DNA of 64,000 bases from Salibaculum griseiflavum (GCF_003129565.1 NZ_QETF01000002.1:242428-306427), one strand, 5' to 3'. Numbered from the stretch's first letter, positions 16,786-25,616 are shown. Translations and numbers: made by a program. The notes: generated by a model not told the origin, from the letters alone.

Positions 16786-17979
16786 TTAGGACAGGCCGAA
16801 CTTCAGCAGCTTGATCGCGGCATAGTCGCTGATCGCGCCGCCAACGCGCTTGGTGGCGTAGAACAGCACATGCGGCTTGGCGCTGAACGGGTCGCGCAGC
16901 ACGCGCAGATCCGGGCGTTCGGCCACGGTATATCCGGCGGCGAAGTCGCCAAAGGCGATCGCCATGGCATTGGTCCCGATATCGGGCATGTCCTCGGCAA
17001 TCAGCACGGGATAGCCCATCAGGCGCGCCGGCTCGCCAGCCGTCAGTCCATCCGACCACAGGAAGCGCCCGTCGGCATCCTTGAGCTTGCGCACCGCGCC
17101 GGCGGTCTTGGAATTCATCACGAAAGTGCCGTTGGCGCGGTATTCGGCGCCCAGCGCATAGACCAGGTCGATGATCGCATCGGCCGGGTTGGCCGCGTCA
17201 AAATCTCCGTCGGCGCCGGTGGCGACATAGCCCAGGCTGCCCCAGCTCCAGCCGGCATTGTCCACGCTGGAGGCGGTCAGAAACCCCTCGGGCTTGTCGA
17301 TGCCGTCGCCCTCCACGAAGGCCGCCGCCTCGGATCGGGCGAACTTGTCGGCGATGCGGGTGGCCAGCCAGCCCTCGATGTCGAATGCGCTGTCATCCAA
17401 GAGGCGCTGTGACGCCTTGGGAAGCGCCGACAATTCGTGCAGCGGAATACTGATGCGGTCGATCTGCGGCGTGCCGGTCTCGCTGGCCGGGTCGGTCTCC
17501 GTGGCCCAGCCGGCGCCCATATCGGCATGGTCGACCAGCACGTCATAGGACGTGGCCTCGACCTGCACGACATTTGCGACAGCGCGGATCGACGCGGTCG
17601 AGGACAGGGTCGAGCGGATCATGTCCGAGGTCTGCGGATCGACCAGGTAGCCGCCATCGGCGGCCACGGCGCTGGACATCGCCTTGCCTTCGATGTCCAG
17701 GCCGCGCAGCCCGTCATCATCGCCCGAGCGCAGGTAGGCAGCAAAGGCCTTCTGGTGGGGGGCCTCTTCCGCGGCCGCACTGGCCAGGACCGGGCGGCCC
17801 CCGGCGATCATGGATTTACGGTCAAGCTTGCTCATGCGTTTGTCCTGTTCCTGAAGCTTCTGGTGAATGTCGTTCGAAAAGGCCCGGAAATCGGTCATGA
17901 ACCCGGCCATGGCCGTCTTCAGTTCCCCGGCCGGAGACATGTCTTCCCCGGTCCGAGCCTTCGTCTCGGGTTTGCTCAT
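16786..17979 (-). CDS. g5: GTA g5: HK97-type major capsid protein
   Basis: A 397-residue major capsid protein of the HK97 fold. The N-terminal ~100 residues form the helical scaffold-like delta region (FMTDFRAFSNDIHQKLQEQD) removed by the g4 protease; the mature part begins about AFAAYLRSGDD and AVAADGGYLVDPQTSDMIRS. Also seen: LSALPKASQRLLDDSAFDIE, WSDGLTAGEPARLMGYPVL and AFGDFAAGYTVAERPDLRVL. It forms the small icosahedral GTA head. It lies 38 nt downstream of g4. Confidence 0.97.
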   Translation of the reverse strand: MSKPETKARTGEDMSPAGELKTAMAGFMTDFRAFSNDIHQKLQEQDKRMSKLDRKSMIAGGRPVLASAAAEEAPHQKAFAAYLRSGDDDGLRGLDIEGKAMSSAVAADGGYLVDPQTSDMIRSTLSSTASIRAVANVVQVEATSYDVLVDHADMGAGWATETDPASETGTPQIDRISIPLHELSALPKASQRLLDDSAFDIEGWLATRIADKFARSEAAAFVEGDGIDKPEGFLTASSVDNAGWSWGSLGYVATGADGDFDAANPADAIIDLVYALGAEYRANGTFVMNSKTAGAVRKLKDADGRFLWSDGLTAGEPARLMGYPVLIAEDMPDIGTNAMAIAFGDFAAGYTVAERPDLRVLRDPFSAKPHVLFYATKRVGGAISDYAAIKLLKFGLS

Positions 17980-18017
17980 CTGTCTTTTCCTTCAGATAAG
18001 GTGTTGAAACGCCGGGC

Positions 18018-18557
18018 CTATTTCGGGACCAGCACGCGGCGCGCATCATCGAACACGCCCGCCAGTTCACGCATGATCCGGGCTTCGGGCTCTTCTCCCT
18101 TCGCCCCGACCCGCGCATCGGGAAGCATCGGGAACGTGACCAAGGACACCTCCCAAAGTTCCAGCTCCGACAAAAGGCGTCCGCCCTTGTCATTCTTGGT
18201 GGCGCGCAAGGTGCGATAGCCGATCGACAACCCGTCGATCGCCCCCGCCTCGATCAGCGCGGCGGCCTCTCTGCCCTTTTCGACCTCGCGCAGGATGCGC
18301 CCCTTGACCCAGAGGCCGCGGTCATCCTCGCGCACCTCGTCCCAGACGCCGATGGGCTGGGCCGGATCGTGCTGCCACAGCATCTTGACCCGCGCGCCCT
18401 TTTGGCCGAGCCGCTCCAGCGAGCGGCCATAGGCGCCGCGCTCGACCACGTCGCCGCCCTTGTCGGGGGCCCCGAACAGCGAGGCATAGCCCGCAACCTC
18501 GGTGCCATCGACCACCAGCTGCGCCTCCGGCCCCATGAATTTGTGTTCCAGGTTCAT
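18018..18557 (-). CDS. g4: GTA g4: HK97-type prohead protease
   Basis: A 179-residue prohead protease. Visible family features: GYASLFGAPDKGGDVVERGA (with the preceding EVA), the catalytic His in MLWQHDPAQPIGVW, and the Ser segment IDGLSIGYRTL. It cleaves the capsid protein N-terminal region during head maturation. It lies between g3.5 and g5, as in RcGTA. Confidence 0.95.
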   Translation of the reverse strand: MNLEHKFMGPEAQLVVDGTEVAGYASLFGAPDKGGDVVERGAYGRSLERLGQKGARVKMLWQHDPAQPIGVWDEVREDDRGLWVKGRILREVEKGREAAALIEAGAIDGLSIGYRTLRATKNDKGGRLLSELELWEVSLVTFPMLPDARVGAKGEEPEARIMRELAGVFDDARRVLVPK

Positions 18558-18569
18558 GTCTTTCTCCTC

Positions 18570-18797
18570 TCAATGGGCCGTGACCAGCAGCGATTGTGCC
18601 GCCTGCGCCAGGATCACCCCCACCACACCGAAGACCGTCAGCCAAAGGCGGCGTTCCAGCCGGTGCATCATGTCCTCGATCTTGCCCAGCTGCGTGTGCA
18701 ACTGACTGAATTGCAGCGCCGCCAGCCTTTCCTGCGCCTCGATGCGCATGGCAGGGGCACAGTCGAACGCCTCTCTCGGAAAGGGTCTGTCATCCAT
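18570..18797 (-). CDS. GTA g3.5: small membrane-anchored protein
   Basis: A 75-residue protein starting at ATG 18797 (MDDRPFPREAFDCAP). It has an amphipathic coiled-coil part (LHTQLGKIEDMMHRLERR) and a C-terminal membrane segment (about residues 50-72). It corresponds in position and size to RcGTA g3.5, whose function is not well known. It overlaps the g3 stop by 8 nt, implying translational coupling. Confidence 0.82.
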   Translation of the reverse strand: MDDRPFPREAFDCAPAMRIEAQERLAALQFSQLHTQLGKIEDMMHRLERRLWLTVFGVVGVILAQAAQSLLVTAH

Positions 18798-19971
18798 CCC
18801 CGACCTCCAGCGGCGGCAGGCCCAGCAAGCTGCGCTTTTCCGCATCGCTCAGGAATTCCGCTCCTCCGATCCGGGCCCATTGCGCCTCGCGTTCGCTGGC
18901 CAGGGCCGGCACCTGGTCGAGGTCGGGGCGCAGCGTGACGCTCTCGCCCGCGAAATCCCCCAGCCAGTCGGACAAGGCCCCGGTCACCCGCGTGGCCAAG
19001 GGCAGCACGGTCAGGCGATAGAAGGCGCGGTTGGCCTCCTGGTAGTTCGCATAGGTGGCGTCCCCGGGGATCCCGAGCAGCATCGGCGGCACGCCAAAAG
19101 CGATGGCGATCTCGCGCGCGGCGGCCTCCTTGGTCTTCTGGAATTCCATGTCCGAGGGTGAAAAACCCATCGGTTTCCAGTCCAGCCCGCCTTCCAGCAA
19201 CATCGGCCGGCCCGCATTGCGCGCCCCCTGATGCTGGGTCTCCATTTCCAGCAGGAGGCGATCATATTGATCGGCGCTCAACTGCCCCTGCCCATCCGTT
19301 CCCGCATAGACGATCGCCCCCGAGGGCCGCGCAGCATTGTCCAGCAGCGCCTTGGACCAGCGGCTGGCCGCATTATGCACGTCCACTGCATTGGCCGCCG
19401 CCTGCATTGCGGACAGGCCGTAATGGTCGTCCTGGGGGTGAAAACTCTTGATATGGCAGATCGGACCGGGGCCGTCGCCGACATGGAACCGGTGCTTGCG
19501 CCCCCCGACGGTATAGTCATAGGCCACCGGCCAGCCATCCTGCCCCGGCACCAGCGCCATGCGCTCCGACCGCAAGACATGCAGCTCTGCCGGCACGCCC
19601 TCGGCACCGCCCACGGCCTCGACATAGCCATTGCCGGTCAGCAAAAGCTGCCCGATCAGCGCCTCGATCAGCTCGGCCCGACCCTGAGCGGCATTCGGGC
19701 GGCGGATCAGGTCCAGCACCGGATGGCTGTCATAGCGGCGGTCATGATCCTGAAGCACCAGCGGCAACGCGGCCACCGCTTCGGCGATCATCTTGACCGT
19801 GCGAAAGCCGATCGGGTTCGCGGCAAAGCCGGTCTTGGTCAGGGTCACGCTGTCGCGTGCGCTCCAGGTCACGCGCCCGGCACTGCCCCAGGCCGCCACG
19901 CGGCCCGCGGCCGAGGCCTTGGCCTCGGGGGCACCGGTTTCGGCCTCGCCACGCTTGAGAAAGTCGAACAT
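18790..19971 (-). CDS. g3: GTA g3: HK97-type portal protein
   Basis: A 393-residue portal protein of the HK97 family, the dodecameric gate through which DNA enters the GTA head. Typical stretches: RDSVTLTKTGFAANPIGFRT, IGQLLLTGNGYVEAVGG, IKSFHPQDDHYGLSAMQAA, KALLDNAARPSGAIVY and IAIAFGVPPMLLGIPGDATY. In other GTA clusters it usually directly follows the large terminase; here a glycosyltransferase gene comes between. Confidence 0.96.
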   Translation of the reverse strand: MFDFLKRGEAETGAPEAKASAAGRVAAWGSAGRVTWSARDSVTLTKTGFAANPIGFRTVKMIAEAVAALPLVLQDHDRRYDSHPVLDLIRRPNAAQGRAELIEALIGQLLLTGNGYVEAVGGAEGVPAELHVLRSERMALVPGQDGWPVAYDYTVGGRKHRFHVGDGPGPICHIKSFHPQDDHYGLSAMQAAANAVDVHNAASRWSKALLDNAARPSGAIVYAGTDGQGQLSADQYDRLLLEMETQHQGARNAGRPMLLEGGLDWKPMGFSPSDMEFQKTKEAAAREIAIAFGVPPMLLGIPGDATYANYQEANRAFYRLTVLPLATRVTGALSDWLGDFAGESVTLRPDLDQVPALASEREAQWARIGGAEFLSDAEKRSLLGLPPLEVGDG

Positions 19972-20101
19972 CCAAATCTCCTCGATCCGCCACGATCTTG
20001 CGGTTCACGAGGGACACTGTCGGGGAAAGTCTTGAACGGGTGGGAAATGCACCGTGCGCCGCGGGCGCAACGCGCCTGAACGCGTGTAGCAGCAGCTATT
20101 T

Positions 20102-21346
20102 CTATGGCGATACAGACAGAATCGCCAGCCAGAACATGGCGCAAAGGCTCGCGGCCCCGAGGCTCATGAGCCAGACCGGGTCGGTTTGCCCGGCCATCAA
20201 TACAACCTGCAAGGGCAGCGACACGGCAAGAACGATCATGACCAGCGCCGGGGCTGCCAGCCGGCGCGGAAGATGCCAGAGCACCCCCGGCAGCAGGTAG
20301 AGGGGCCCGATCAGGTAGTGGTTCCAGGCCAGCGGACCGCAAAGGATGACCAGCGCCCAGAGCGCCAACAGCCGTGGATAGACCGGCTGGCCCGCCCCGC
20401 GCGTCACTCGCCAGATCAAGGCCAGCCCCAGGATCAGAACAGCCATGGACAGCAGCCCGCCCCAGCCGCCGGATTCGACGACGGTCAAAGCTTTGTCCTC
20501 CATGCCGGAGCCGAGTCCGCCGGATATGACCTCCCCCCACCGGGCGATCACCGCTTCCAGCCCGAGGTTCAAAGGCGTAAGCACCATATATGCCGAGGCG
20601 CGTTGAAGCTGCTCCCAGAAGGCGATGTGCAGAGGCAGCCCGGCGATAGCCAGGCTGAGCATAAGCAGACCCAGGCCCGTGGCGGCCGCGACCCCAGCTG
20701 CGCGCCAGTGCCGGTCCATCAGGAAGATCACAGCCAGGATCGCAGGCGTGATCTTGATGGCCGCCGCCAGTCCCAACGCGATCCCGGCCATACGCCAGGC
20801 GCCCGCGCGATAGCGTTCGAAGGCCAGCAGGACAAGGAAGGTCACGGTTATCTGCGGTTGGTTGTGCCAGAAGGCATTCAGAAACGGCGTGCTGACCAGC
20901 GCGATGAGCGCGGCGATGCCGAACCAAGCCCAAAGAGGCGCGGAGCCCTGCGCCGCGATCCGGCGGGCAAGCAGGATCGACCACAGGAAAAACCCGATAT
21001 GCACCACCAGGACGAGGTTATAGAACGCGATGGGATCAAGCCGTACCGCAAGCGGGGCAAGCACGGCCGCCCAGAGCGGCGCATAGACATAAGGCAGAAC
21101 CAGCTCATCGCCATGCCCCAACTGCAGCGCCATGTCCTGCCATTCCGGCGAGGCGACGGCACCGAAGAACCGGTCCGGCGCGAGGTAGATCAATTCGGTC
21201 TGGCCAAGACCATAGGACCGCGCTGCGAAATAGAGGGCACTCAGATCCTGATGCCAGCTGTTACCGAACCCGGCCCAGATGAGCACGATGCTGGCCATGG
21301 CGGCGACCACAACGATCAACGTCTCGGTTCTGCGCCGCATCGGCAT
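20102..21346 (-). CDS. Membrane glycosyltransferase, GT87/DUF2029-like, inside the GTA cluster
   Basis: A 414-residue protein with about ten or more hydrophobic segments and the features of polyprenol-phosphate-mannose-dependent GT87 (DUF2029) enzymes: an N-terminal helix, a loop with SWHQDLSALYFAARSYGLG (conserved D and small residues), PYVYAPLWAAVLAPLA, and AFWHNQPQITVTFLVLLAFE with AAAIKITPAILAVIFL. Such enzymes add sugars to cell-surface glycans from lipid-linked donors. It is co-oriented with the GTA genes, 68 nt after terminase and 130 nt before portal. It has no phage structural similarity, so it is cargo or a surface-glycan accessory. Confidence 0.8.
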   Translation of the reverse strand: MPMRRRTETLIVVVAAMASIVLIWAGFGNSWHQDLSALYFAARSYGLGQTELIYLAPDRFFGAVASPEWQDMALQLGHGDELVLPYVYAPLWAAVLAPLAVRLDPIAFYNLVLVVHIGFFLWSILLARRIAAQGSAPLWAWFGIAALIALVSTPFLNAFWHNQPQITVTFLVLLAFERYRAGAWRMAGIALGLAAAIKITPAILAVIFLMDRHWRAAGVAAATGLGLLMLSLAIAGLPLHIAFWEQLQRASAYMVLTPLNLGLEAVIARWGEVISGGLGSGMEDKALTVVESGGWGGLLSMAVLILGLALIWRVTRGAGQPVYPRLLALWALVILCGPLAWNHYLIGPLYLLPGVLWHLPRRLAAPALVMIVLAVSLPLQVVLMAGQTDPVWLMSLGAASLCAMFWLAILSVSP

Positions 21347-21414
21347 GGCCCTCTTTGCACGTTTCTCTCGGACTCAGACCGACACACCGGGACGTGTCAA
21401 GGACCGGTGGCCTG

Positions 21415-22815
21415 TCAAAGCCTGCGCACCTGCGGGCTGCGATGCCGCCGGGCCGGGTCCAAAACCAGTTCGGTGATCGCCCAGACCAGCGCATCGATGC
21501 GGTCCGGCGACCCGGCCCCCTGATACCCTTGGGCGGTCATCTGGCACATCTGATCCTCAAGGTCGCCCAGTCCGCGCAGATGAGCCACGCGTCCCTGCTC
21601 GTAAAGCGCCGCGACCGGTTCGGCCCGCGCCGACTTGGACCGCCCCGCATGGAGGGCCTTGTAAGGCACGGTCTCGTCAAGGGATCGCAGGATGGCCTCG
21701 ACCATGGCCCCACCCTGGTTCACCTCGGCCACCAGTCGATCCGCTTGGTGACGTTCCATCGCCTCAAGGGCGGCAGCGGCCCAGCCATTGGGCGACAGCC
21801 CCTGCACGCTCGCATCTTCCAGAACATAGGCGCGCCAATACTTCGGCGGCCCTTGGGTGCGCGCGCCGACCACGACAATGCCACAGGTGTCGGCCCCTGC
21901 CCCCTGCCCGGCGGGCGGATCAACGGCGACGACCACACGATCCAGCTCCGGCGCCGCGTCGACCCGTGCGGCCTCCAACCGGTCGGTGGTCCAGAGCGCG
22001 CCATCGACATCCGACAAAAGCACCCCCTCCAGTTCCTGCCGCCCCAGCCGCGTGCCGGCATATTCGGTCATCACCTCTTCGAGAAACGTATCGGCCAGGT
22101 AGGCCCGGTTGGCATGGGTCGGGGCATGGGTCTGCACGGTCGATGGCCGTGCCAGAAGGTCGGTCAGCGCCTTGACCCGGCGCGGGGTCGTGGTGACGCA
22201 GGCGCGCGGATGCTTTCCCAGACGCAGACCGAATTGCAGCATCGGCCAGACCTCGTCCACCTTCTTCCACTTGGCCAGCTCATCGGCCCAGGCCGCATCG
22301 AATTGCGGCCCGCGCAAGGCCTCGGGGTCATGGGCGGAAAAGACTCGCGCCGTCGCACCGTTGGGCCAGATCAGCATCTGCCGCCCGGCGATCCATTGCG
22401 GGCGGCGATCATCGGGCGTGCAGGCCAGGAGGCCGCTTTCCCCGAACACCATCACCTCTCGCGCCTGGTCCATGGTTTCACCCACCAGCGCCACGCGCCT
22501 GGCAATGCCGGGGTCGCGCGGACGCGACCCCTCTACCATGGACCTGACCCATTCAGCGCCGGCGCGGGTCTTGCCCGCACCGCGCCCGCCCAGGATTACC
22601 CAGGTTCGCCAATCGCCCTCGGGCGGCAATTGGTGGCCCAGCGCCCAGAACTCGAACAGGTAGGGCAGCGCCCGCAGCTCATCCGCCCCCAGCGCCCGAA
22701 GAAACGCCTTTCTCTCGGCAGCACCTGCGGAGGCGAGCCAATCTGCACCCGATCTGGTATCGTGCCCGGTCGAAGTCGATCTCGCCCTCATCAAGCCCGG
22801 TTCCGAATTTTTCAT
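21415..22815 (-). CDS. g2: GTA g2: terminase large subunit
   Basis: A protein of about 466 residues with the ATPase motor features: Walker A GGRGAGKT (about residues 76-83) and Walker B-like FDAAWADE with catalytic Glu near 179. Also seen: VTTTPRRVKALTDLL, VVAVDPPAGQGAGADTCGI (nuclease-domain Asp) and RIDALVWAITELVL. It packages about one head-full of host DNA. Start ATG 22815 is chosen because a strong GGAGGCGGAG site lies just upstream, inside g1; this gives a long overlap (137 nt) with the g1 frame. ATG 22791 is an alternative. Confidence 0.95.
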   Translation of the reverse strand: MKNSEPGLMRARSTSTGHDTRSGADWLASAGAAERKAFLRALGADELRALPYLFEFWALGHQLPPEGDWRTWVILGGRGAGKTRAGAEWVRSMVEGSRPRDPGIARRVALVGETMDQAREVMVFGESGLLACTPDDRRPQWIAGRQMLIWPNGATARVFSAHDPEALRGPQFDAAWADELAKWKKVDEVWPMLQFGLRLGKHPRACVTTTPRRVKALTDLLARPSTVQTHAPTHANRAYLADTFLEEVMTEYAGTRLGRQELEGVLLSDVDGALWTTDRLEAARVDAAPELDRVVVAVDPPAGQGAGADTCGIVVVGARTQGPPKYWRAYVLEDASVQGLSPNGWAAAALEAMERHQADRLVAEVNQGGAMVEAILRSLDETVPYKALHAGRSKSARAEPVAALYEQGRVAHLRGLGDLEDQMCQMTAQGYQGAGSPDRIDALVWAITELVLDPARRHRSPQVRRL

Positions 22816-23032
22816 TGAACTCCGCCTCCAGTTTCTGCGCATGGACCACGGCCGTTTCCAACTGCTTCTGCTTGGCCGCCAGGTCCTTGACCTCGCCCAA
22901 TTGCCCGGTCTGCAGATCGCCCAGGATACGGGTCAGGGTCTCGTTGATGCTTCGGTAGAGCTGCCTAGCCTCCTTGATACGTTCAGCAGCGATTTCCTGA
23001 TCGGCGGGTGTGCCGCCGCGTTGGTTGCTCAT
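22679..23032 (-). CDS. g1: GTA g1: terminase small subunit
   Basis: A 117-residue protein: a helical, Gln/Lys/Glu-rich region (RIKEARQLYRSINETLTRIL, LAAKQKQLETAVVHAQ) and the segment EFNEKFGTGLDEGEIDFDRA with RYQIGCRLARLRRCC, which is conserved in RcGTA g1 relatives, the small terminase. It overlaps g2 extensively in another frame, as in other GTA clusters. It is the first gene of the GTA operon. Confidence 0.88.
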   Translation of the reverse strand: MSNQRGGTPADQEIAAERIKEARQLYRSINETLTRILGDLQTGQLGEVKDLAAKQKQLETAVVHAQKLEAEFNEKFGTGLDEGEIDFDRARYQIGCRLARLRRCCREKGVSSGAGGG

Positions 23033-23080
23033 AAGGGTTCACCCCGCTGGTTGCTCCGCCCAGCGAGCGCGCCATGAAAA

Positions 23081-23113
23081 ACGGCCCCCGGGGGATTGCT
23101 CCCCGGGGGCCGT
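23081..23113 (-). terminator. Intrinsic terminator or attenuator between mltG and GTA g1
   Basis: ACGGCCCCCGGGG and CCCCGGGGGCCGT form a perfect 13-bp stem with a 7-nt loop. On the minus strand it is followed by TTTTT. It ends the mltG transcript, but it also lies downstream of a promoter-like sequence and 44 nt upstream of g1, so it may control entry into the GTA operon. Confidence 0.85.
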
Positions 23114-23136
23114 CACAGCTTGCCCAGCATGTGAGA

Positions 23137-23165
23137 AAACTACGTCGGACCGTGCGAACGGTCAA
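23137..23165 (-). promoter_or_regulatory. Candidate GTA promoter with operator-like inverted repeat
   Basis: On the minus strand TTGACC (23165-23160) and TAGTTT (23142-23137) are spaced by 17 nt, a sigma-70-like arrangement. The spacer overlaps the inverted repeat GACCGT-TCGC-ACGGTC (23148-23163). This would start transcription about 20-25 nt before the GC-rich terminator and roughly 100 nt before g1. The -10 is a weak match, so this is a proposal, not a proven promoter. Confidence 0.45.
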
Positions 23166-23195
23166 AACTTGCGCCGAACTGACCGGGCGTTGCGT

Positions 23196-24356
23196 TTACT
23201 CGGCCTGTTCGGCCTCCAACGCACGGTAAGCGGCGACATTGCGGTTGTGCTCTTCCAGCGTGACCGCGAAATTGTGCCCGTCACGCGGATCCAGCGACTT
23301 GGCCACGAAGAAGATGTAGTCGGTCTCCTCGGGGTTCATCACCGCCTCGATGCTCAGCCGGCCCGGATTGGCGATAGGCGTCGGCGGCAGGCCCGAGATC
23401 ACGTAGGTATTGTAGGGCGTTTCGGCGCGCAATTCACTTTGCCGCAAGCCCCGTCCCAGCACGCCGCGCCCCTCGGTAATGCCATAGATCACGGTCGGGT
23501 CCGTTTGCAGACGCATGCCGGTCTCCAGTCGGTTTTCAAAGACACTGGCCACCGTGCGCACCTCGTCATAACCGCCGGTTTCCTTTTCCACGATCGAGGC
23601 CAGGATCAACGCCTCTTCGGGGCTGTCGAGCGGCAGGCCTTCGTCGCGGTTCGCCCAGGCCTCGGCCAGGATCCGCTCTTGCGCGCTCTGCATCCGGGCG
23701 ACCAACGCGCCGACGTCATCGCCGGGCGACACCTGGTAGCTGTTGGGCGCAAGGCTCCCCTCGGCAGGAACCTCGGAGATTTCACCGTCGAGGAATTCCA
23801 GGCCATTGAGCGCCGTCATCACCTGCCAGCTGGTCACGCCTTCGGACACCACCACGCGATACTGGGTGTCCGCAGCCTCGCGCTTCTGCAGATAGGCCTC
23901 GGGGGCCTCGTCCTCGGCGGGGTTGAACTGTGCCAGTTCCTCGTATTCCTCGGTTTCGGGGTTCAACTCACGCACCTCCGCCAGAACCCGCGTGACCCCG
24001 ATGCGATAGACGATCTCGGTGCCGCAGGTGCTCTGCCCGCTGGCGGTGACGATGTCGATGATCTCTTCCATCGACGCGCCCTCGGGCACGAGGAAAGACC
24101 CGGCCTTCAACTGCGATGCCTTCTCGGAATAATCCGCACCGATACGAAAGATCGCCGGATAGGCAATGGCCCCGGCATCTGCCAGGTCCTCGCTGACGAT
24201 GCGCATGTTCGAGCCGCTTTCGACCTTCAGGCAGATGGCCGCCTCAAGCGGGCCCTCGGCGCTGTATTGCCTGTTGCCCCAAGCCACCACGCCCGCCAGA
24301 AGGAACAAGGCCACGATCAGAAAGGTCAGCGCATTGCTGGCGATATGTCGCCACAT
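23196..24356 (-). CDS. mltG: Endolytic murein transglycosylase MltG
   Basis: A 386-residue YceG/MltG protein: an N-terminal membrane anchor (about residues 8-28), a LysM-like region, and the catalytic domain with ILASIVEKETGGYDEVRTVA (the Glu of VEKET is the family's catalytic residue), FENRLETGMRLQTDPTVIYG and YNTYVISGLPPTPIANPG. It cuts nascent glycan strands in the periplasm and so limits peptidoglycan length. Its ATG immediately follows the fabF stop with no spacer. Confidence 0.95.
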   Translation of the reverse strand: MWRHIASNALTFLIVALFLLAGVVAWGNRQYSAEGPLEAAICLKVESGSNMRIVSEDLADAGAIAYPAIFRIGADYSEKASQLKAGSFLVPEGASMEEIIDIVTASGQSTCGTEIVYRIGVTRVLAEVRELNPETEEYEELAQFNPAEDEAPEAYLQKREAADTQYRVVVSEGVTSWQVMTALNGLEFLDGEISEVPAEGSLAPNSYQVSPGDDVGALVARMQSAQERILAEAWANRDEGLPLDSPEEALILASIVEKETGGYDEVRTVASVFENRLETGMRLQTDPTVIYGITEGRGVLGRGLRQSELRAETPYNTYVISGLPPTPIANPGRLSIEAVMNPEETDYIFFVAKSLDPRDGHNFAVTLEEHNRNVAAYRALEAEQAE

Positions 24357-25616
24357 CTAGCCGACCTTTCCGAACAGGACGCTCGCATTGGTGCCGCCGA
24401 AGCCGAAGGAGTTGGACAGGGCGACGTCGATCTTGCGATCGACTTTCTTGTTGGGGGCAAGATCGAGTGGCGTTTCCACGGCCGGATCGTCCAGGTTGAT
24501 CGTCGGCGGTGCCACCTGGTCACGGATGGCGAGAATCGAGAAGATCGCCTCGATCGCGCCCGCCGCGCCCAGAAGGTGCCCGGTCATCGACTTGGTCGAG
24601 GACATGGTCACATTGGCCGCGTGATCACCAAGCAAACGTTCGACTGCACCCAGCTCGATCGTATCGGCCATGGTGCTCGTGCCATGGGCATTGATGTAGT
24701 CGATATCCGACGGCGTCAGACCGGCATCCTCCAGCGCGGCCTGCATGGACCGGAACCCGCCTTCGCCATCCTCGGACGGTGCCGTGATGTGATAGGCATC
24801 GCCGGTCAGGCCATAGCCGATGACCTCGGCATAGATCTTGGCACCGCGCGCCTTCGCGTGCTCGTAATCCTCCAGCACGACCATGCCCGCGCCCTCGCCC
24901 ATGACGAAGCCATCGCGGTCGGTGTCATAGGGGCGACTGGCGGATTTCGGATCGTCCGCGCGCTTGGTCGAGAGCGCCTTGCAGGCATTGAACCCGGCAA
25001 TGCCGATCTCGCAGATGGCCGCCTCGGCACCACCGGCAATCATCACGTCGGCCCGGCCCGCCTTGATCAGCTGCGCCGCGTCGCCGATTGCATGGGCGCC
25101 GGTGGAACAGGCCGTTACGACCGCATGGTTCGGCCCCTTGAAGCCATACTTGATGGCGATCTGGCCAGAGATCAGGTTGATCAACGCGCCGGGCACGAAG
25201 AAGGGCGACACGCGGCGCGGCCCCTTTTCCTTCATCATCACGGCGGTGTTGGCGATGGAGTTCAGCCCGCCGATACCCGACCCGGTCAGAACGCCCGTGC
25301 GCAGCAGCGCCTCTTCGTTCTCGGGTGTCCAGCCCGCATCCTCAACAGCCTGCTGGGCGGCAGCCATGGCGAACAGGATGAAGGTATCGACCTTCCGGGC
25401 CTCTTTCGGCTCCATGTATTTGTCAGGGTCGAACGTGCCGTTTTCGCCGTCGCCATAAGGCACTTCGCAGGCATAGGTGGTGGTGAATCCCTCGGGATCG
25501 AAACGGGTGATGGTGCCCGCCCCGCTTTCCCCGGCCAGAATCCGCGTCCAGCTTTCTTCCACACCGTCGGCCAACGGCGTGACCAGCCCCAATCCGGTTA
25601 CAACGACACGACGCAT
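24357..25616 (-). CDS. fabF: Beta-ketoacyl-ACP synthase II
   Basis: A 419-residue FabF condensing enzyme that elongates acyl-ACP with malonyl-ACP. The active site is complete: Cys170 in VTACSTGAHAIGDA, His in INAHGTSTMADT and His in SSTKSMTGHLLGAAGA. The start is ATG 25616 (MRRVVVTGLGLVTPL); the open frame runs much further upstream across the acpP terminator but is not coding there. It follows acpP and precedes mltG. Confidence 0.97.
   Translation of the reverse strand: MRRVVVTGLGLVTPLADGVEESWTRILAGESGAGTITRFDPEGFTTTYACEVPYGDGENGTFDPDKYMEPKEARKVDTFILFAMAAAQQAVEDAGWTPENEEALLRTGVLTGSGIGGLNSIANTAVMMKEKGPRRVSPFFVPGALINLISGQIAIKYGFKGPNHAVVTACSTGAHAIGDAAQLIKAGRADVMIAGGAEAAICEIGIAGFNACKALSTKRADDPKSASRPYDTDRDGFVMGEGAGMVVLEDYEHAKARGAKIYAEVIGYGLTGDAYHITAPSEDGEGGFRSMQAALEDAGLTPSDIDYINAHGTSTMADTIELGAVERLLGDHAANVTMSSTKSMTGHLLGAAGAIEAIFSILAIRDQVAPPTINLDDPAVETPLDLAPNKKVDRKIDVALSNSFGFGGTNASVLFGKVG

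Noticed and set aside
22679..22815. A frameshift joining g1 and g2
   Set aside because: Both frames continue with family-like sequence through the overlap, and g2 has its own strong ribosome binding site inside g1. Overlap is usual for these genes.
7809..22842. An ordinary integrated prophage
   Set aside because: No integrase, repressor, replication or lysis cassette is seen, and the gene content and order are those of the RcGTA structural cluster.
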